From Cyanobacteria bacterium T3Sed10_344R1 (lineage in GTDB: Bacteria > Cyanobacteriota > Cyanobacteriia > Phormidesmidales > Phormidesmidaceae): 16,508 nucleotides of DNA. The stretch covers positions 1-16,508 of the forward strand of contig PXDR01000616.1 in the NCBI GenBank assembly GCA_003566335.1, written 5' to 3'. The translations under genes and the position numbers were made by a program. Under the pieces are notes generated by a model that worked only from the letters and a program-made list of their open reading frames with translations, searched no databases and had not been told where the DNA came from. Of this stretch, positions 1 to 7,278 are shown in pieces (the first letter of the stretch is position 1; each line of letters begins with the position of its first letter).

Positions 1-172
1 GCCGGTGATGACCGTGGTAGGCCGACATACTCCCGGTTTGAATCAGGGCACTGCGTCCCAGCCGCAATGCCCGAGCCACCAGCCGCGCCATCGTCAGGTG
101 ATGAGGCCAATAGGGCTCTCTCTGCTGACGCAGAAAGGCGCGGAGTCGCTGGTGAACTTCTGCTTCAATCAC
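1..172 (-). CDS. N-terminal part of a probable DinG/XPD-type ATP-dependent helicase (runs off the window)
   Basis: This minus-strand reading frame is open from a GTG at 172 to the window edge and gives 57 residues beginning V/M-I-E-A-E-V-H-Q-R-L. It contains the stretch WPHHLTMARLVARALRLGRS followed by ALIQTG. From memory, this N-terminus resembles large cyanobacterial DinG-like (superfamily 2, helicase C-terminal domain) proteins, in which an 'ARLVARALR...ALIQTG' segment precedes the Walker A region. No Walker motif lies inside the window, so the product name rests on resemblance only. The frame stays open upstream to a TGA at 215-217 but has no ATG there, so GTG at 172 is the best start. 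No clear Shine-Dalgarno sequence precedes it. The gene follows the pentapeptide-repeat gene on the same strand after 79 bp, so the two may be co-transcribed. The coding call is fairly secure from its protein-like composition; the function is tentative. Confidence 0.5.
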   Translation of the reverse strand, partial: MIEAEVHQRLRAFLRQQREPYWPHHLTMARLVARALRLGRSALIQTGSMSAYHGHHR

Positions 173-251
173 AGGGCACGGACGGCAAGTAGGGCAAAGC
201 AGGCATGGAATCAGTCAAGAATGACCTCCATTGTAAGCTTCCCCTCGTGCT

Positions 252-1811
252 CTAAGCGGGTGCCCCCTCCAGCAGGGTGAGCTGTCGGAAAAAGTCCAGG
301 ATGGCAGAAAGCCCTGGGGTAAACGGTTGCCGAGGCTGGGCTGGGAAAAGACTGTTGGCTCCCTGGGGGCTGCGAATGCCAAACCGAGCACTGTGGTAGA
401 CCTCTAGACCATCTCCGTTGGCGTTGAAGACCTGGAGCTGTAGGGGCATCTCAAAAAACGGATCAGTCTGGGGCAGGGGGGACAGGTGGCGGGTCGTGTC
501 TAAAAAGAGCCGACCCGCTTCTGCACTCACCTGGGTACCCACTTGGCCCAACTGATCTACCCCACAGGCTTGCAGGCTGCGCAGCATCAGCATCAGGCTC
601 TTTTGCACCGCGCTGGCTTCGGTAAAGGGCAGCACTGCGGCATAGGCCAACTGCATCAGGTCAGTGTCTCGGGGCGTTTGCAAAGTCAGGGTGGTTTTGC
701 GCAGGCCGAGGTCAATGCTCGCTGAGGGAAAGCTGGGCAGGGCTTCAGCTAGGTGATGATAGGCCGTGGCTAAGGCCAGGTTAGCAGCGGGGGTGAGGGG
801 GCTATCGATCACCACCTGCACCCGGGAAGGGGCTTGGCTAAAGAATCGCTGGATGGATTCAGGACTGTCGAACTGTCGCAGTTGGGAGCCATCGCCCTCG
901 GGGCTGAGGTCAATCCACTCGCAAATTAATTCGGCGGTTTTGAGGTGAAAGCGGGATGCGCCGTAGAGCTTCGCGCCAGTCAGGTTGGCACCGGTGAAGT
1001 CGGCCCCAACGCAGTTGGTGTGGGTGAGGTTGGCCCCGGTTAAATCGGCATGAACCAGGCTGGTATTGAGCAAGTCTGCGCCGCTGAGGTTTGCCCGCAT
1101 GAGATTTGCGCCGCTGAGCTTGGCTTCGCTGAGATCAGCTTCCCGTAGGGTGGCTCCGGTGAGGTCGGCCCAGCGCAGGTTGGCACCGCGCAGGTTGGTG
1201 CCGCTGAGGTTGGCGCGATCGAGCAAGGCGTGGCGGAGTTCGGCCTGTTGCAGCACGGCACCGCTGAGGTCGGCCCGACTGAGGGTGGCGGAGTGGAGGT
1301 TGGCCCGCTCTAGCACGGCCCCAATTAGGGAGCTACTGCGCAGGTTGGCTCGGCTAAGATTGGCCTCGGTCAAATCGCTCCAGCGGAGGCGGACTTCCCG
1401 CAGGTCGGCCTCATTGGCGATCAGGTGGCGCAGGGTGGCATTGCTGAGGTCGGCCCGCACTAACTCGGCCCGAATTAGGGAGGCGTGGTTGAGGTTGACG
1501 CCCACCAGGATGGCCAAAATCAGGTTGGCGACGTTGAGGCTGGCGTAGCTGAGGTCGGCCTGGGTCAGATTAGCGCCGCTAAGTCGCGAGACGTTGAGCT
1601 GGGCTCGACTAAGGTCGCTGTTGCTGAGGTTGGCACTGCTGAGGTTGGTGACGTTGAGTTGAGCCCCCCGCAGATTAATCTGGCTGAGGTTGAGACCAAT
1701 TAGCTTGCTCTCATTCAGGATGATGTCGGCAAAGTTGCGCCGCCCCTGGGTGTAGTCTTCAATCAGCGCCTCAACGGTGATGAGAGGATCGGACTTGGCA
1801 GAGTTCCCCAT
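252..1811 (-). CDS. Long pentapeptide-repeat protein with C-terminal globular domain
   Basis: This 519-residue protein has three parts. Residues 1-26 are a short leader. Residues about 27-285 are consecutive pentapeptide repeats of the A(D/N)Lxx type. Residues about 290-519 form a non-repetitive domain that I do not recognise. The central leucine recurs every fifth residue (42, 47, 52 ... 277, 282) with essentially no change of phase, which makes about 49 repeats. Such repeats are known to fold as a right-handed quadrilateral beta-helix with four repeats per turn, so about 12 turns are expected. No signal peptide or membrane segment is visible, so it is probably cytoplasmic. Pentapeptide proteins are abundant in cyanobacteria and most have no known function; the gyrase-mimicking Qnr/MfpA members are much shorter and lack such a C-terminal domain. 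The start ATG at 1809-1811 has only a weak upstream AGG. The gene is divergent from tyrA across a 107-bp spacer. The repeats give false open frames on the opposite strand. Confidence 0.93.
   Translation of the reverse strand: MGNSAKSDPLITVEALIEDYTQGRRNFADIILNESKLIGLNLSQINLRGAQLNVTNLSSANLSNSDLSRAQLNVSRLSGANLTQADLSYASLNVANLILAILVGVNLNHASLIRAELVRADLSNATLRHLIANEADLREVRLRWSDLTEANLSRANLRSSSLIGAVLERANLHSATLSRADLSGAVLQQAELRHALLDRANLSGTNLRGANLRWADLTGATLREADLSEAKLSGANLMRANLSGADLLNTSLVHADLTGANLTHTNCVGADFTGANLTGAKLYGASRFHLKTAELICEWIDLSPEGDGSQLRQFDSPESIQRFFSQAPSRVQVVIDSPLTPAANLALATAYHHLAEALPSFPSASIDLGLRKTTLTLQTPRDTDLMQLAYAAVLPFTEASAVQKSLMLMLRSLQACGVDQLGQVGTQVSAEAGRLFLDTTRHLSPLPQTDPFFEMPLQLQVFNANGDGLEVYHSARFGIRSPQGANSLFPAQPRQPFTPGLSAILDFFRQLTLLEGAPA
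957..1733 (-). repeat. Pentapeptide-coding 15-bp tandem repeat tract
   Basis: This tract encodes the roughly 50 pentapeptides of the gene it lies in. On the plus strand it appears as a recurring 'ctgaggttggc'-like motif with a 15-bp period. The stretch for residues 50-109 shows a higher 60-bp (20-residue) order: the block A-(Q/S)-L-N-V recurs at residues 50, 70 and 90. This fits one full beta-helix turn and suggests growth by duplication of whole turns. Confidence 0.85.
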
Positions 1812-1906
1812 GACCTATGAAGTTTAGGATTAAGCGTTTGGGTATTGAGCGTGACTTGGGCGGAGAATAACTGAGTTTTGACGATACCACGCTTGTTTGG
1901 GTCTAG

Positions 1907-1912
1907 AGGAGG
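1907..1912 (+). promoter_or_regulatory. Strong ribosome binding site of tyrA
   Basis: A perfect AGGAGG lies 6 bp before the ATG at 1919 and fixes the tyrA start. It is the clearest Shine-Dalgarno sequence in the window; most other genes here lack one, as is common in cyanobacteria. Confidence 0.85.
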
Positions 1913-1918
1913 TTAGAG

Positions 1919-2812
1919 ATGAAAGTTGGGATTGTGGGATTGGGGTTGATCGGGGCTTCTTTGGGGCTAGATTTGCGACGGTTGGGATATGAGGTGGTGG
2001 GGGTCGCCCGCCGTCAGGACACCTGTACCCAGGCGGTGGCAGCTGGTGTGGTCGATCGGGGATCAACGGGCTTTGAGGCGTTAAAGCCGGTGGATTGCGT
2101 GTTTGTCTGTACACCAATTGCTGCGATCGCACCCACAGTAGCTGCGATCGCACCCTATCTATCGGCCCATACGGTAGTGACCGATGTGGGATCGGTGAAG
2201 CAGGCCGTGGTGCAAGCCGCCAGCCAGCACTGGCCCTGGTTTGTCGGGGGGCATCCGATGGCGGGTAAAACGGAGGCGGGGCTTGCCGCCGCAGAGCCGG
2301 GACTGTTTGCTGGGCGGGCTTATGTGATTACGCCCATCGACCAGACCCCTGAGGATGCGGTGGCCCAAGTGGCTGCGATCGCAGCCGATCTCAAGGCTGA
2401 GGTCTATCACTGTTCCCCGGAGGCCCACGACCGGGCTGTGGCCTGGATTTCCCACCTGCCGGTGATGATTAGCTCTAGCTTAATTCAAGCCTGCCTGAGT
2501 GAACCCGATCAGGCCGTGGCCACCTTAGCCCAGCAGTTTGCCAGCTCCGGCTTTCGCGATACCAGCCGCGTAGGGGGCGGCAACCCAGAACTGGGGCTGA
2601 TGATGGCCCGCTACAACCGAGCAGAAGTGTTGCGATCGCTCCACCACTACCGCCAGCAGCTCGATCGCCTCACCACCTTAGTTACCGATGAAGACTGGGG
2701 TTCCCTGAGCCACTGGCTGCAATGTACCCAGCAAGCCCGCCCCCACTTTGTTGTTCCAGAGGTGGCCCCAGATGTTTCTCCACAGGTGGCTCCGCCAGAG
2801 GCCAAATCCTAG
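1919..2812 (+). CDS. tyrA: Prephenate/arogenate dehydrogenase (TyrA)
   Basis: This 297-residue enzyme carries out the NAD(P)-dependent oxidative decarboxylation of arogenate or prephenate in tyrosine biosynthesis. Cyanobacterial TyrA enzymes usually prefer arogenate and NADP, which is family knowledge and not shown here. The N-terminal Rossmann fold begins with GLGLIGAS at residues 7-14. The active-site segment GGHPMAGK holds the conserved His112. Further family motifs are SHLPVM (178-183) and FRDTSRVGGGNPELG (212-226), whose arginines belong to the substrate-binding region. The core is about the usual 280 residues, followed by a Val/Pro-rich tail (about 278-297, with VAPDV, VAPPEA). There is no ACT or chorismate mutase domain. 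The start is fixed by AGGAGG 6 bp upstream. The gene is divergent from the pentapeptide gene, and its stop lies 9 bp from the stop of the convergent histidine kinase gene. Confidence 0.95.
   Translation: MKVGIVGLGLIGASLGLDLRRLGYEVVGVARRQDTCTQAVAAGVVDRGSTGFEALKPVDCVFVCTPIAAIAPTVAAIAPYLSAHTVVTDVGSVKQAVVQAASQHWPWFVGGHPMAGKTEAGLAAAEPGLFAGRAYVITPIDQTPEDAVAQVAAIAADLKAEVYHCSPEAHDRAVAWISHLPVMISSSLIQACLSEPDQAVATLAQQFASSGFRDTSRVGGGNPELGLMMARYNRAEVLRSLHHYRQQLDRLTTLVTDEDWGSLSHWLQCTQQARPHFVVPEVAPDVSPQVAPPEAKS
2120..2155 (+). repeat. In-frame 21-bp direct repeat containing two HIP1 sites
   Basis: A 15-bp identical unit, GCTGCGATCGCACCC, occurs at 2120-2134 and again at 2141-2155 with a 21-bp (seven-codon) period. 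It encodes A-A-I-A-P twice within tyrA (residues 68-72 and 75-79). A third, related in-frame copy (AAIAAD) is at 2372-2383. HIP1 placed in this frame reads Ala-Ile-Ala in an alanine-rich helical stretch. Confidence 0.85.
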
Positions 2813-2821
2813 GCTCCCGCG

Positions 2822-4633
2822 TTAGGGCAGTGCCGTGACCGGTTCTGCCGACACCAGCACTGGCTCTTGGTAGAGCAGGGCCGTAAAGGTCACCGTTGAC
2901 CCTAGTCCTTCGCCCATGCTGATGAACTGCACCACTCCGCCCATTGCTTCCACCAGCTTCTGGGAAATAACCAGCCCCAAGCCCGTGCCGCCGTACTGGC
3001 GGGTGCGTTCCCCGTCTACCTGGCTGAAGGTTTGGAACAAGCGATCCTGCTTTTCTAGGGAAACCCCGATGCCGGTATCGGCCACGCTGATTTTGACGAT
3101 GCCGGGCCAGTCTTGGCCCTGGAAAGTGACTTTCCGGGGCTTAACTTCTGCGGTGATGGTGATTTTCCCATCGTGGGTGAACTTAATCGCATTGCCCACC
3201 AGGTTCAGCATCACCTGCAACAGCCGCTGATAGTTGCCGTTGAGCAAAATTTCGTCGCGGGTGGCGGGCAAGCGGATTTCGTAGGCCAGCCCTTTTTGTT
3301 CGGCCTGGGGCTGGGTGAAGTTCTCAACGTTTTGCAGCAGTTCCTTCAGCGACACCGGCAACAGCTCAATCTGTAGCTTACCCGCCTCAATCTTGGCCAC
3401 ATCTAGGACGTCGTTAATCAAGCTGAGTAGGTGTAGGGCTGACCCATGGGCCTCGCGGATAAAATCCTGCTGCTCTTCTGGGTCGTCCGCCATGCCGTCG
3501 AGCACTAGCCGGAGGAAGCCAATCATGCCGTTGAGTGGCGTGCGCAGCTCGTGGGAGGTATTGGCTAAGAACTCACTCTTGAGCCGGGAAGCTTCTTCGG
3601 CCTGGCGACGGGCTTCTTCTAGCTCTTGGTGCTTGTGCGTTAGGTCGCTGTTGGCCCGCTGCAATTGCAGGGCAAGAGCCTGACTTTCGCCAAAGAGGCT
3701 GGCGTGGGCGACGGCGGTGCCCACCTGGTCAGCCAGTTCGCTGATTAGCTCAATTTCCAGGGGGCTCCACTCGTAGGTCGAGCTTTGGTGCAGCAGTAGC
3801 AGGCCATTGGGCTGATCTTGGTAGCAGGTGGGCACCGCTAGGGTCTGGCCCCAGGTCAGGGGGGCTTGAGGGCTGGCGGCAATCACCTGGGGCTGCAGGC
3901 TGCTGAGGACGTTTTGGAGTGCGCTGTTGCTTGGCAGGGTGACGGTTTGGCCTTGCCAGCAGGGGCTGCCGTCTCGACAGTATTCTGCGGCGACCTGAAC
4001 GGTATCGCTATCACAGTGGTGGGCGCAGACAAGGCAGCGATGCAGGTTTAGCATGGCCCCCACCCCGTCCACGGTTTGCTGCCAAATGGTTTCCAGGTCG
4101 AGGGTGCGGCGAATGTTCCAGGTGATTTGGGTCAGCAGGGTGCGGTAGCTTTCGGGGTCGGGGGTCAGGGATGTGCTGGCCCGCTGCACGGTGACGCTGG
4201 CGCTGCCCCAGTGGGCAATGCCCATCAGCCATTGGGGTTGGCTCCCAGGCACCTGCACGGGCGTCAGCAGTAGGGTCAGGTTAAGCCGCTGTTGGCCCGC
4301 CCGAAAGGTGCAGTCAAACTGTTCGGGGGTCTGGCTGTTGAGAATTCGCTGCACCCGATCTTGATAGGGTGCGATCGCAGTGGGGCCAAAAGCTTCTCCC
4401 CAAAAATGGCCCACCAATCGGGAGGGCAGCAACCCGTAATGGTTGGCGTCTGACCAGTCGAGGGAGACTAGCTTGCCCAGTCGATCTTGAACAAACACGA
4501 AAACGGGGCTGGCCGTCCCATCTGGGCCGGAAAAATTTTTGCCAGAGGTGCGATCGCTAACAGCGTCAACCTTGCCCTCTGTAGAGGCCGAAGCCAGTGA
4601 AGCTGAAGCCGATGAAAAGGAAGACTGGGTCAT
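2822..4633 (-). CDS. PAS-GAF sensor histidine kinase
   Basis: With the ATG at 4631-4633 the protein has 603 residues. Residues 1-40 are Ser/Ala-rich. A PAS-like sensor follows at about 42-143, then a GAF domain (about 160-310), a coiled-coil linker (about 325-355), a HisKA dimerisation domain and a HATPase_c domain. The phospho-accepting histidine is His361 in SHELRTPLNG. The N-box is NLVGNAIKF (477-485), G1 is DTGIG (519-523) and G2 is GGTGLGL (548-554), so all catalytic motifs are intact. No membrane segment is visible, so this is a soluble kinase. The GAF domain lacks an obvious bilin-type signature, and I do not call it a phytochrome. A TTG seven codons earlier (4654) is possible, but a stop lies just before it, and ATG is the more usual choice; neither has a good Shine-Dalgarno. 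The small RHH gene lies 87 bp upstream on the same strand. No partner response regulator is adjacent. Confidence 0.92.
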   Translation of the reverse strand: MTQSSFSSASASLASASTEGKVDAVSDRTSGKNFSGPDGTASPVFVFVQDRLGKLVSLDWSDANHYGLLPSRLVGHFWGEAFGPTAIAPYQDRVQRILNSQTPEQFDCTFRAGQQRLNLTLLLTPVQVPGSQPQWLMGIAHWGSASVTVQRASTSLTPDPESYRTLLTQITWNIRRTLDLETIWQQTVDGVGAMLNLHRCLVCAHHCDSDTVQVAAEYCRDGSPCWQGQTVTLPSNSALQNVLSSLQPQVIAASPQAPLTWGQTLAVPTCYQDQPNGLLLLHQSSTYEWSPLEIELISELADQVGTAVAHASLFGESQALALQLQRANSDLTHKHQELEEARRQAEEASRLKSEFLANTSHELRTPLNGMIGFLRLVLDGMADDPEEQQDFIREAHGSALHLLSLINDVLDVAKIEAGKLQIELLPVSLKELLQNVENFTQPQAEQKGLAYEIRLPATRDEILLNGNYQRLLQVMLNLVGNAIKFTHDGKITITAEVKPRKVTFQGQDWPGIVKISVADTGIGVSLEKQDRLFQTFSQVDGERTRQYGGTGLGLVISQKLVEAMGGVVQFISMGEGLGSTVTFTALLYQEPVLVSAEPVTALP

Positions 4634-4720
4634 AAGCAGCGAGCGAGCCAACAATTCGGACTAGCAGATGCAGCCAAGGCGGTGAATTTACCCCCAGGGT
4701 ACTCCCTTCCTCCGGCCTTG

Positions 4721-4978
4721 TCAGTCATTCCACTCTCCTCTGGGGGGCACCGGGGGATTGCGGTTGAGGCTGCGGGTCAGGTCATCATCCCGGCGTGCCC
4801 CACCCCGCAGCCACTGCCGCACCGCTACCTCAATCACCTTGCTGGGATCATTCGTTAAGTGCTGGATTTGGTCGAGCAGATCTGGGTCGAGCTGGATAGC
4901 TAGCTCGACCTTTTCGTCCGGGGAACTCCCCGACTGAGAGCCCAGGGAATTTGATTTAGCAGCGTTGGCGTCAGTCAT
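4721..4978 (-). CDS. Small ribbon-helix-helix (CopG/Arc-like) protein
   Basis: From the ATG at 4976-4978 this is an 85-residue protein. Residues 1-20 are polar and probably disordered. Residues 22-59 fit a ribbon-helix-helix fold: a short strand VELAIQL (24-30), helix LLDQIQHLT (34-42), a turn NDPSKV, and a second helix VIEVAVRQWLRG (48-59). The tail is charged, then proline-rich. RHH proteins are usually dimeric DNA binders (repressors or antitoxins) in which the strand pair reads the major groove. No toxin-like partner gene is visible next to it, so an antitoxin role has no support here. The histidine kinase gene follows after 87 bp on the same strand and may be co-transcribed. A TTG start at 5044 would add 22 residues of unconvincing sequence. 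The fold assignment comes from pattern reading only, and the family is not identified. Confidence 0.65.
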   Translation of the reverse strand: MTDANAAKSNSLGSQSGSSPDEKVELAIQLDPDLLDQIQHLTNDPSKVIEVAVRQWLRGGARRDDDLTRSLNRNPPVPPRGEWND

Positions 4979-5093
4979 AGGATTTCTGAACTGGGAATTG
5001 AGCAGGGGTGAAGATTGAGCGGATGGAGGATTCCCAGGGATCAAATCGCCCAGGAAGCAAGCGGTGCGATTCCCTTAGATTTGCGATCGCCTT

Positions 5094-5123
5094 AGATATC
5101 GCCAGATATCGCCTCAGTATCGC
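5094..5123. repeat. 10-bp tandem repeats (AGATATCGCC) in the RHH-lepA spacer
   Basis: AGATATCGCC occurs twice without a gap (5094-5103, 5104-5113). A degenerate third unit, TCAGTATCGC, follows (5114-5123), and the preceding HIP1 segment also ends in ATCGC(C). The period of about one DNA helical turn puts every unit on the same face. It lies 116 bp upstream of the RHH start codon, so an operator is possible, but this is inference. Confidence 0.6.
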
Positions 5124-5152
5124 TTTAATTCATCAGAACAGTCTGGCGATAT
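5096..5152. repeat. Perfect 11-bp inverted repeat with 35-bp spacer
   Basis: ATATCGCCAGA (5096-5106) is exactly complementary to TCTGGCGATAT (5142-5152). The left arm spans the join between the two 10-bp tandem units. It could form a stem-loop in a transcript of either strand or be a two-site protein operator. No T-run follows it, so it does not look like a terminator. Confidence 0.6.
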
Positions 5153-5475
5153 AAGCACCCTAGGGCAAAGCTTTTGGGGCGTCACCGTTGGGGTCATTGT
5201 ACGCCGAGGCCACCCGTTGAACCGGGATCTACCGCCAAATTGTTTGCCTTCCCTTGACAACGGCCTACATCCCCATCTCCACTGCTGCTTGCGGTTCAAC
5301 TGGTTCAGTCCCAACCCGCGCAGCGCCACCGTAGGATCAGATTACAATGAGTAAAAAAGTAATCAGTTAACAGTGACCAGACCTCTCAGTGTTTACAGCT
5401 AGACTCTTCAGTCGCCCTGCTTCTGACCGAGGTTAGCGTCCCATCCTTGTCCACCCCTTTGCCTTGGCCCTGTCC

Positions 5476-7278
5476 ATGACCGACGTTCCAGTCTCTCGCC
5501 TGCGTAACTTCTCCATCATTGCCCATATCGACCACGGTAAATCTACCCTGGCCGACCGGTTGCTGCAGAGAACGAACACCGTCAGCGATCGCGATATGAA
5601 GCAGCAGTTCTTAGACTCTATGGACTTAGAGCGAGAGCGCGGCATCACCATTAAGTTGCAAGCAGCCCGCATGGACTACCAGGCGCGGGACGGCAAAGAC
5701 TACGTCCTTAATTTGATCGACACGCCGGGCCACGTTGACTTCACCTACGAAGTTTCCCGATCCCTGGCCGCCTGCGAAGGCGCATTGCTGGTGGTAGACG
5801 CCTCCCAGGGGGTCGAAGCTCAAACCCTAGCCAACGTTTATCTCGCCCTAGAGCACGATTTAGAAATCATTCCTGTGCTCAACAAAATTGACCTGCCAGG
5901 GGCCGATCCCGATCGGATTAAAGCCGAAATTGAAGAAATCATCGGCCTAGATTGCAGCAACGCCATCCTCGCTTCAGCCAAAGAAGGCATCGGCATTGAT
6001 GAAATCCTAGAGTCCATTGTGTTTCTGGTGCCGCCCCCCCAAGAAACGTTAGAAAAGCCCCTGCGCGCCCTGATTTTTGACAGCTATTACGACCCCTACC
6101 GGGGCGTCATCGTTTACTTCCGGGTGATGGACGGCACCGTCAACCAGGGCGATCGGGTCAAGCTGATGGCCTCTGGCAAAGAATACGAGATTGACGACCT
6201 AGGCATCCTTGCCCCCACTCAAGTCCCTGTCAAGACCCTCCATGCTGGGGAAGTCGGCTACTTTGGGGCCGCGATCAAATCCGTTGAAGATGCCCGGGTT
6301 GGTGACACCATCACCCTGGCCAAAGGTGGCGCAACCGAAGCGCTCCCTGGCTACACCGAAGCGAAACCTATGGTGTTTTGCGGCATGTTCCCCACCGATG
6401 CCAGCCAGTTCGAGGATCTGCGGGAAGCCTTAGAACGGCTGCGGCTCAATGATGCCGCCCTGCAATATGAGCCCGAAACCTCCAGCGCCATGGGCTTTGG
6501 CTTCCGCTGCGGCTTCCTGGGGTTGCTGCATATGGAAATTGTCCAAGAGCGCCTAGAGCGAGAGTACAACCTTGACCTAATCACCACCGCCCCCTCAGTG
6601 ATTTACCGGGTGAATACCCTGAGCGGTGAAACCCTGCTGATTGATAACCCCTGCACCCTGCCCGATCCCCAGATGCGGGAGTCCATCGAAGAACCCTACG
6701 TCAAGGTGGACATGATCACCCCCGAAGAATTTGTCGGGCCGCTGATGGAACTCAGCCAGAGCCGCCGGGGTGAATTCAAAGACATGCGTTACCTGGCTCA
6801 AGGTCGCACCACCCTCACCTACGAACTTCCCCTGGCCGAAGTGGTGACCGACTTCTTTGACCAAATGAAGTCTCGCTCTCGGGGCTACGCCAGCATGGAG
6901 TACCACCTGGTGGGCTACCGCACGAACCCGCTGGTGCGCCTAGACGTGATGATCAATGGCGATCCCGTTGATCCCCTGGCCACCATCGTCCATCGGGACA
7001 AGGCGTACTACGTTGGCAAAGCCCTGGTAGAGAAGTTAAAAGAACTAATCCCCCGCCATCAGTTCAAGATTCCCCTCCAGGCTGCGATCGGCAGCCGGAT
7101 TATTGCCAGCGAAAGCATCCCAGCCCTGCGCAAAGACGTGCTGGCCAAGTGCTATGGCGGCGATATTTCCCGTAAGAAAAAACTGCTGCAAAAGCAGGCT
7201 AAGGGTAAAAAGCGCATGAAGTCCTTAGGCACGGTAGATGTGCCCCAAGATGCCTTTATGGCGGTGCTGCGGCTCTGA
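5476..7278 (+). CDS. lepA: Elongation factor 4 (LepA), translational GTPase
   Basis: This 600-residue GTPase acts on the ribosome. EF4/LepA has been reported to promote back-translocation and to affect ribosome biogenesis. All G motifs are present: G1 AHIDHGKS (16-23), the G2 region ERGIT (54-58), G3 DTPGH (82-86), G4 NKID (136-139) and G5 SAK (167-169). EF-G-like domains II, III and V follow, then the LepA-specific C-terminal domain with the lysine-rich stretch before the conserved end (SLGTVDVPQDAFMAVLRL). The length matches the family. I take the ATG at 5476, giving MTDVPVSRLRN, which is the usual cyanobacterial N-terminus; the in-frame TTG at 5464 is unlikely. It lacks an evident Shine-Dalgarno. 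It is transcribed away from the RHH gene and is followed by a 308-bp gap before the sugar-nucleotide genes, so it is probably its own transcription unit. Confidence 0.97.
   Translation: MTDVPVSRLRNFSIIAHIDHGKSTLADRLLQRTNTVSDRDMKQQFLDSMDLERERGITIKLQAARMDYQARDGKDYVLNLIDTPGHVDFTYEVSRSLAACEGALLVVDASQGVEAQTLANVYLALEHDLEIIPVLNKIDLPGADPDRIKAEIEEIIGLDCSNAILASAKEGIGIDEILESIVFLVPPPQETLEKPLRALIFDSYYDPYRGVIVYFRVMDGTVNQGDRVKLMASGKEYEIDDLGILAPTQVPVKTLHAGEVGYFGAAIKSVEDARVGDTITLAKGGATEALPGYTEAKPMVFCGMFPTDASQFEDLREALERLRLNDAALQYEPETSSAMGFGFRCGFLGLLHMEIVQERLEREYNLDLITTAPSVIYRVNTLSGETLLIDNPCTLPDPQMRESIEEPYVKVDMITPEEFVGPLMELSQSRRGEFKDMRYLAQGRTTLTYELPLAEVVTDFFDQMKSRSRGYASMEYHLVGYRTNPLVRLDVMINGDPVDPLATIVHRDKAYYVGKALVEKLKELIPRHQFKIPLQAAIGSRIIASESIPALRKDVLAKCYGGDISRKKKLLQKQAKGKKRMKSLGTVDVPQDAFMAVLRL

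Larger units (their letters stand above)
4979..5475. other. Divergent intergenic region between the RHH gene and lepA
   Basis: This 497-bp region holds no convincing gene; short open frames in it have no recognisable protein character. Near the RHH side are a HIP1 site (5083-5090), 10-bp tandem repeats and an inverted repeat, listed separately. Nearer lepA, a TACAAT (5343-5348) resembles a -10 element but has no good -35 at the right distance. A TTGACA at 5254-5259 has no matching -10. If TACAAT is used, the lepA leader would be about 120 nt. No Shine-Dalgarno is evident before the lepA ATG. The promoter calls are weak. Confidence 0.5.

Noticed and set aside
5..280. A 91-codon plus-strand open frame at the left edge
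   Set aside because: It overlaps the minus-strand frame with helicase-like sequence and gives a low-complexity product without recognisable character.
1066..1548. A 160-codon plus-strand open frame with an Arg/Leu/Ala-rich repetitive product
   Set aside because: It is the opposite-strand shadow of the pentapeptide repeats; its periodicity comes from the 15-bp coding repeat, and it has no start-site context.
1878..1907. TTGACG and TCTAGA as a tyrA promoter
   Set aside because: The -10-like box overlaps the Shine-Dalgarno sequence, so the transcript would start too close to the ATG to include it; the -10 match is also poor.
2822..4633. Cyanobacteriochrome or phytochrome identity for the PAS-GAF kinase
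   Set aside because: The GAF domain has cysteines (for example near RCLVCAHH), but I cannot see the surrounding bilin-binding signature, so this would be guesswork.
5114..5329. A 71-codon minus-strand open frame between the RHH gene and lepA
   Set aside because: It overlaps the repeat-containing spacer, shows no recognisable motif and has no ribosome binding site.
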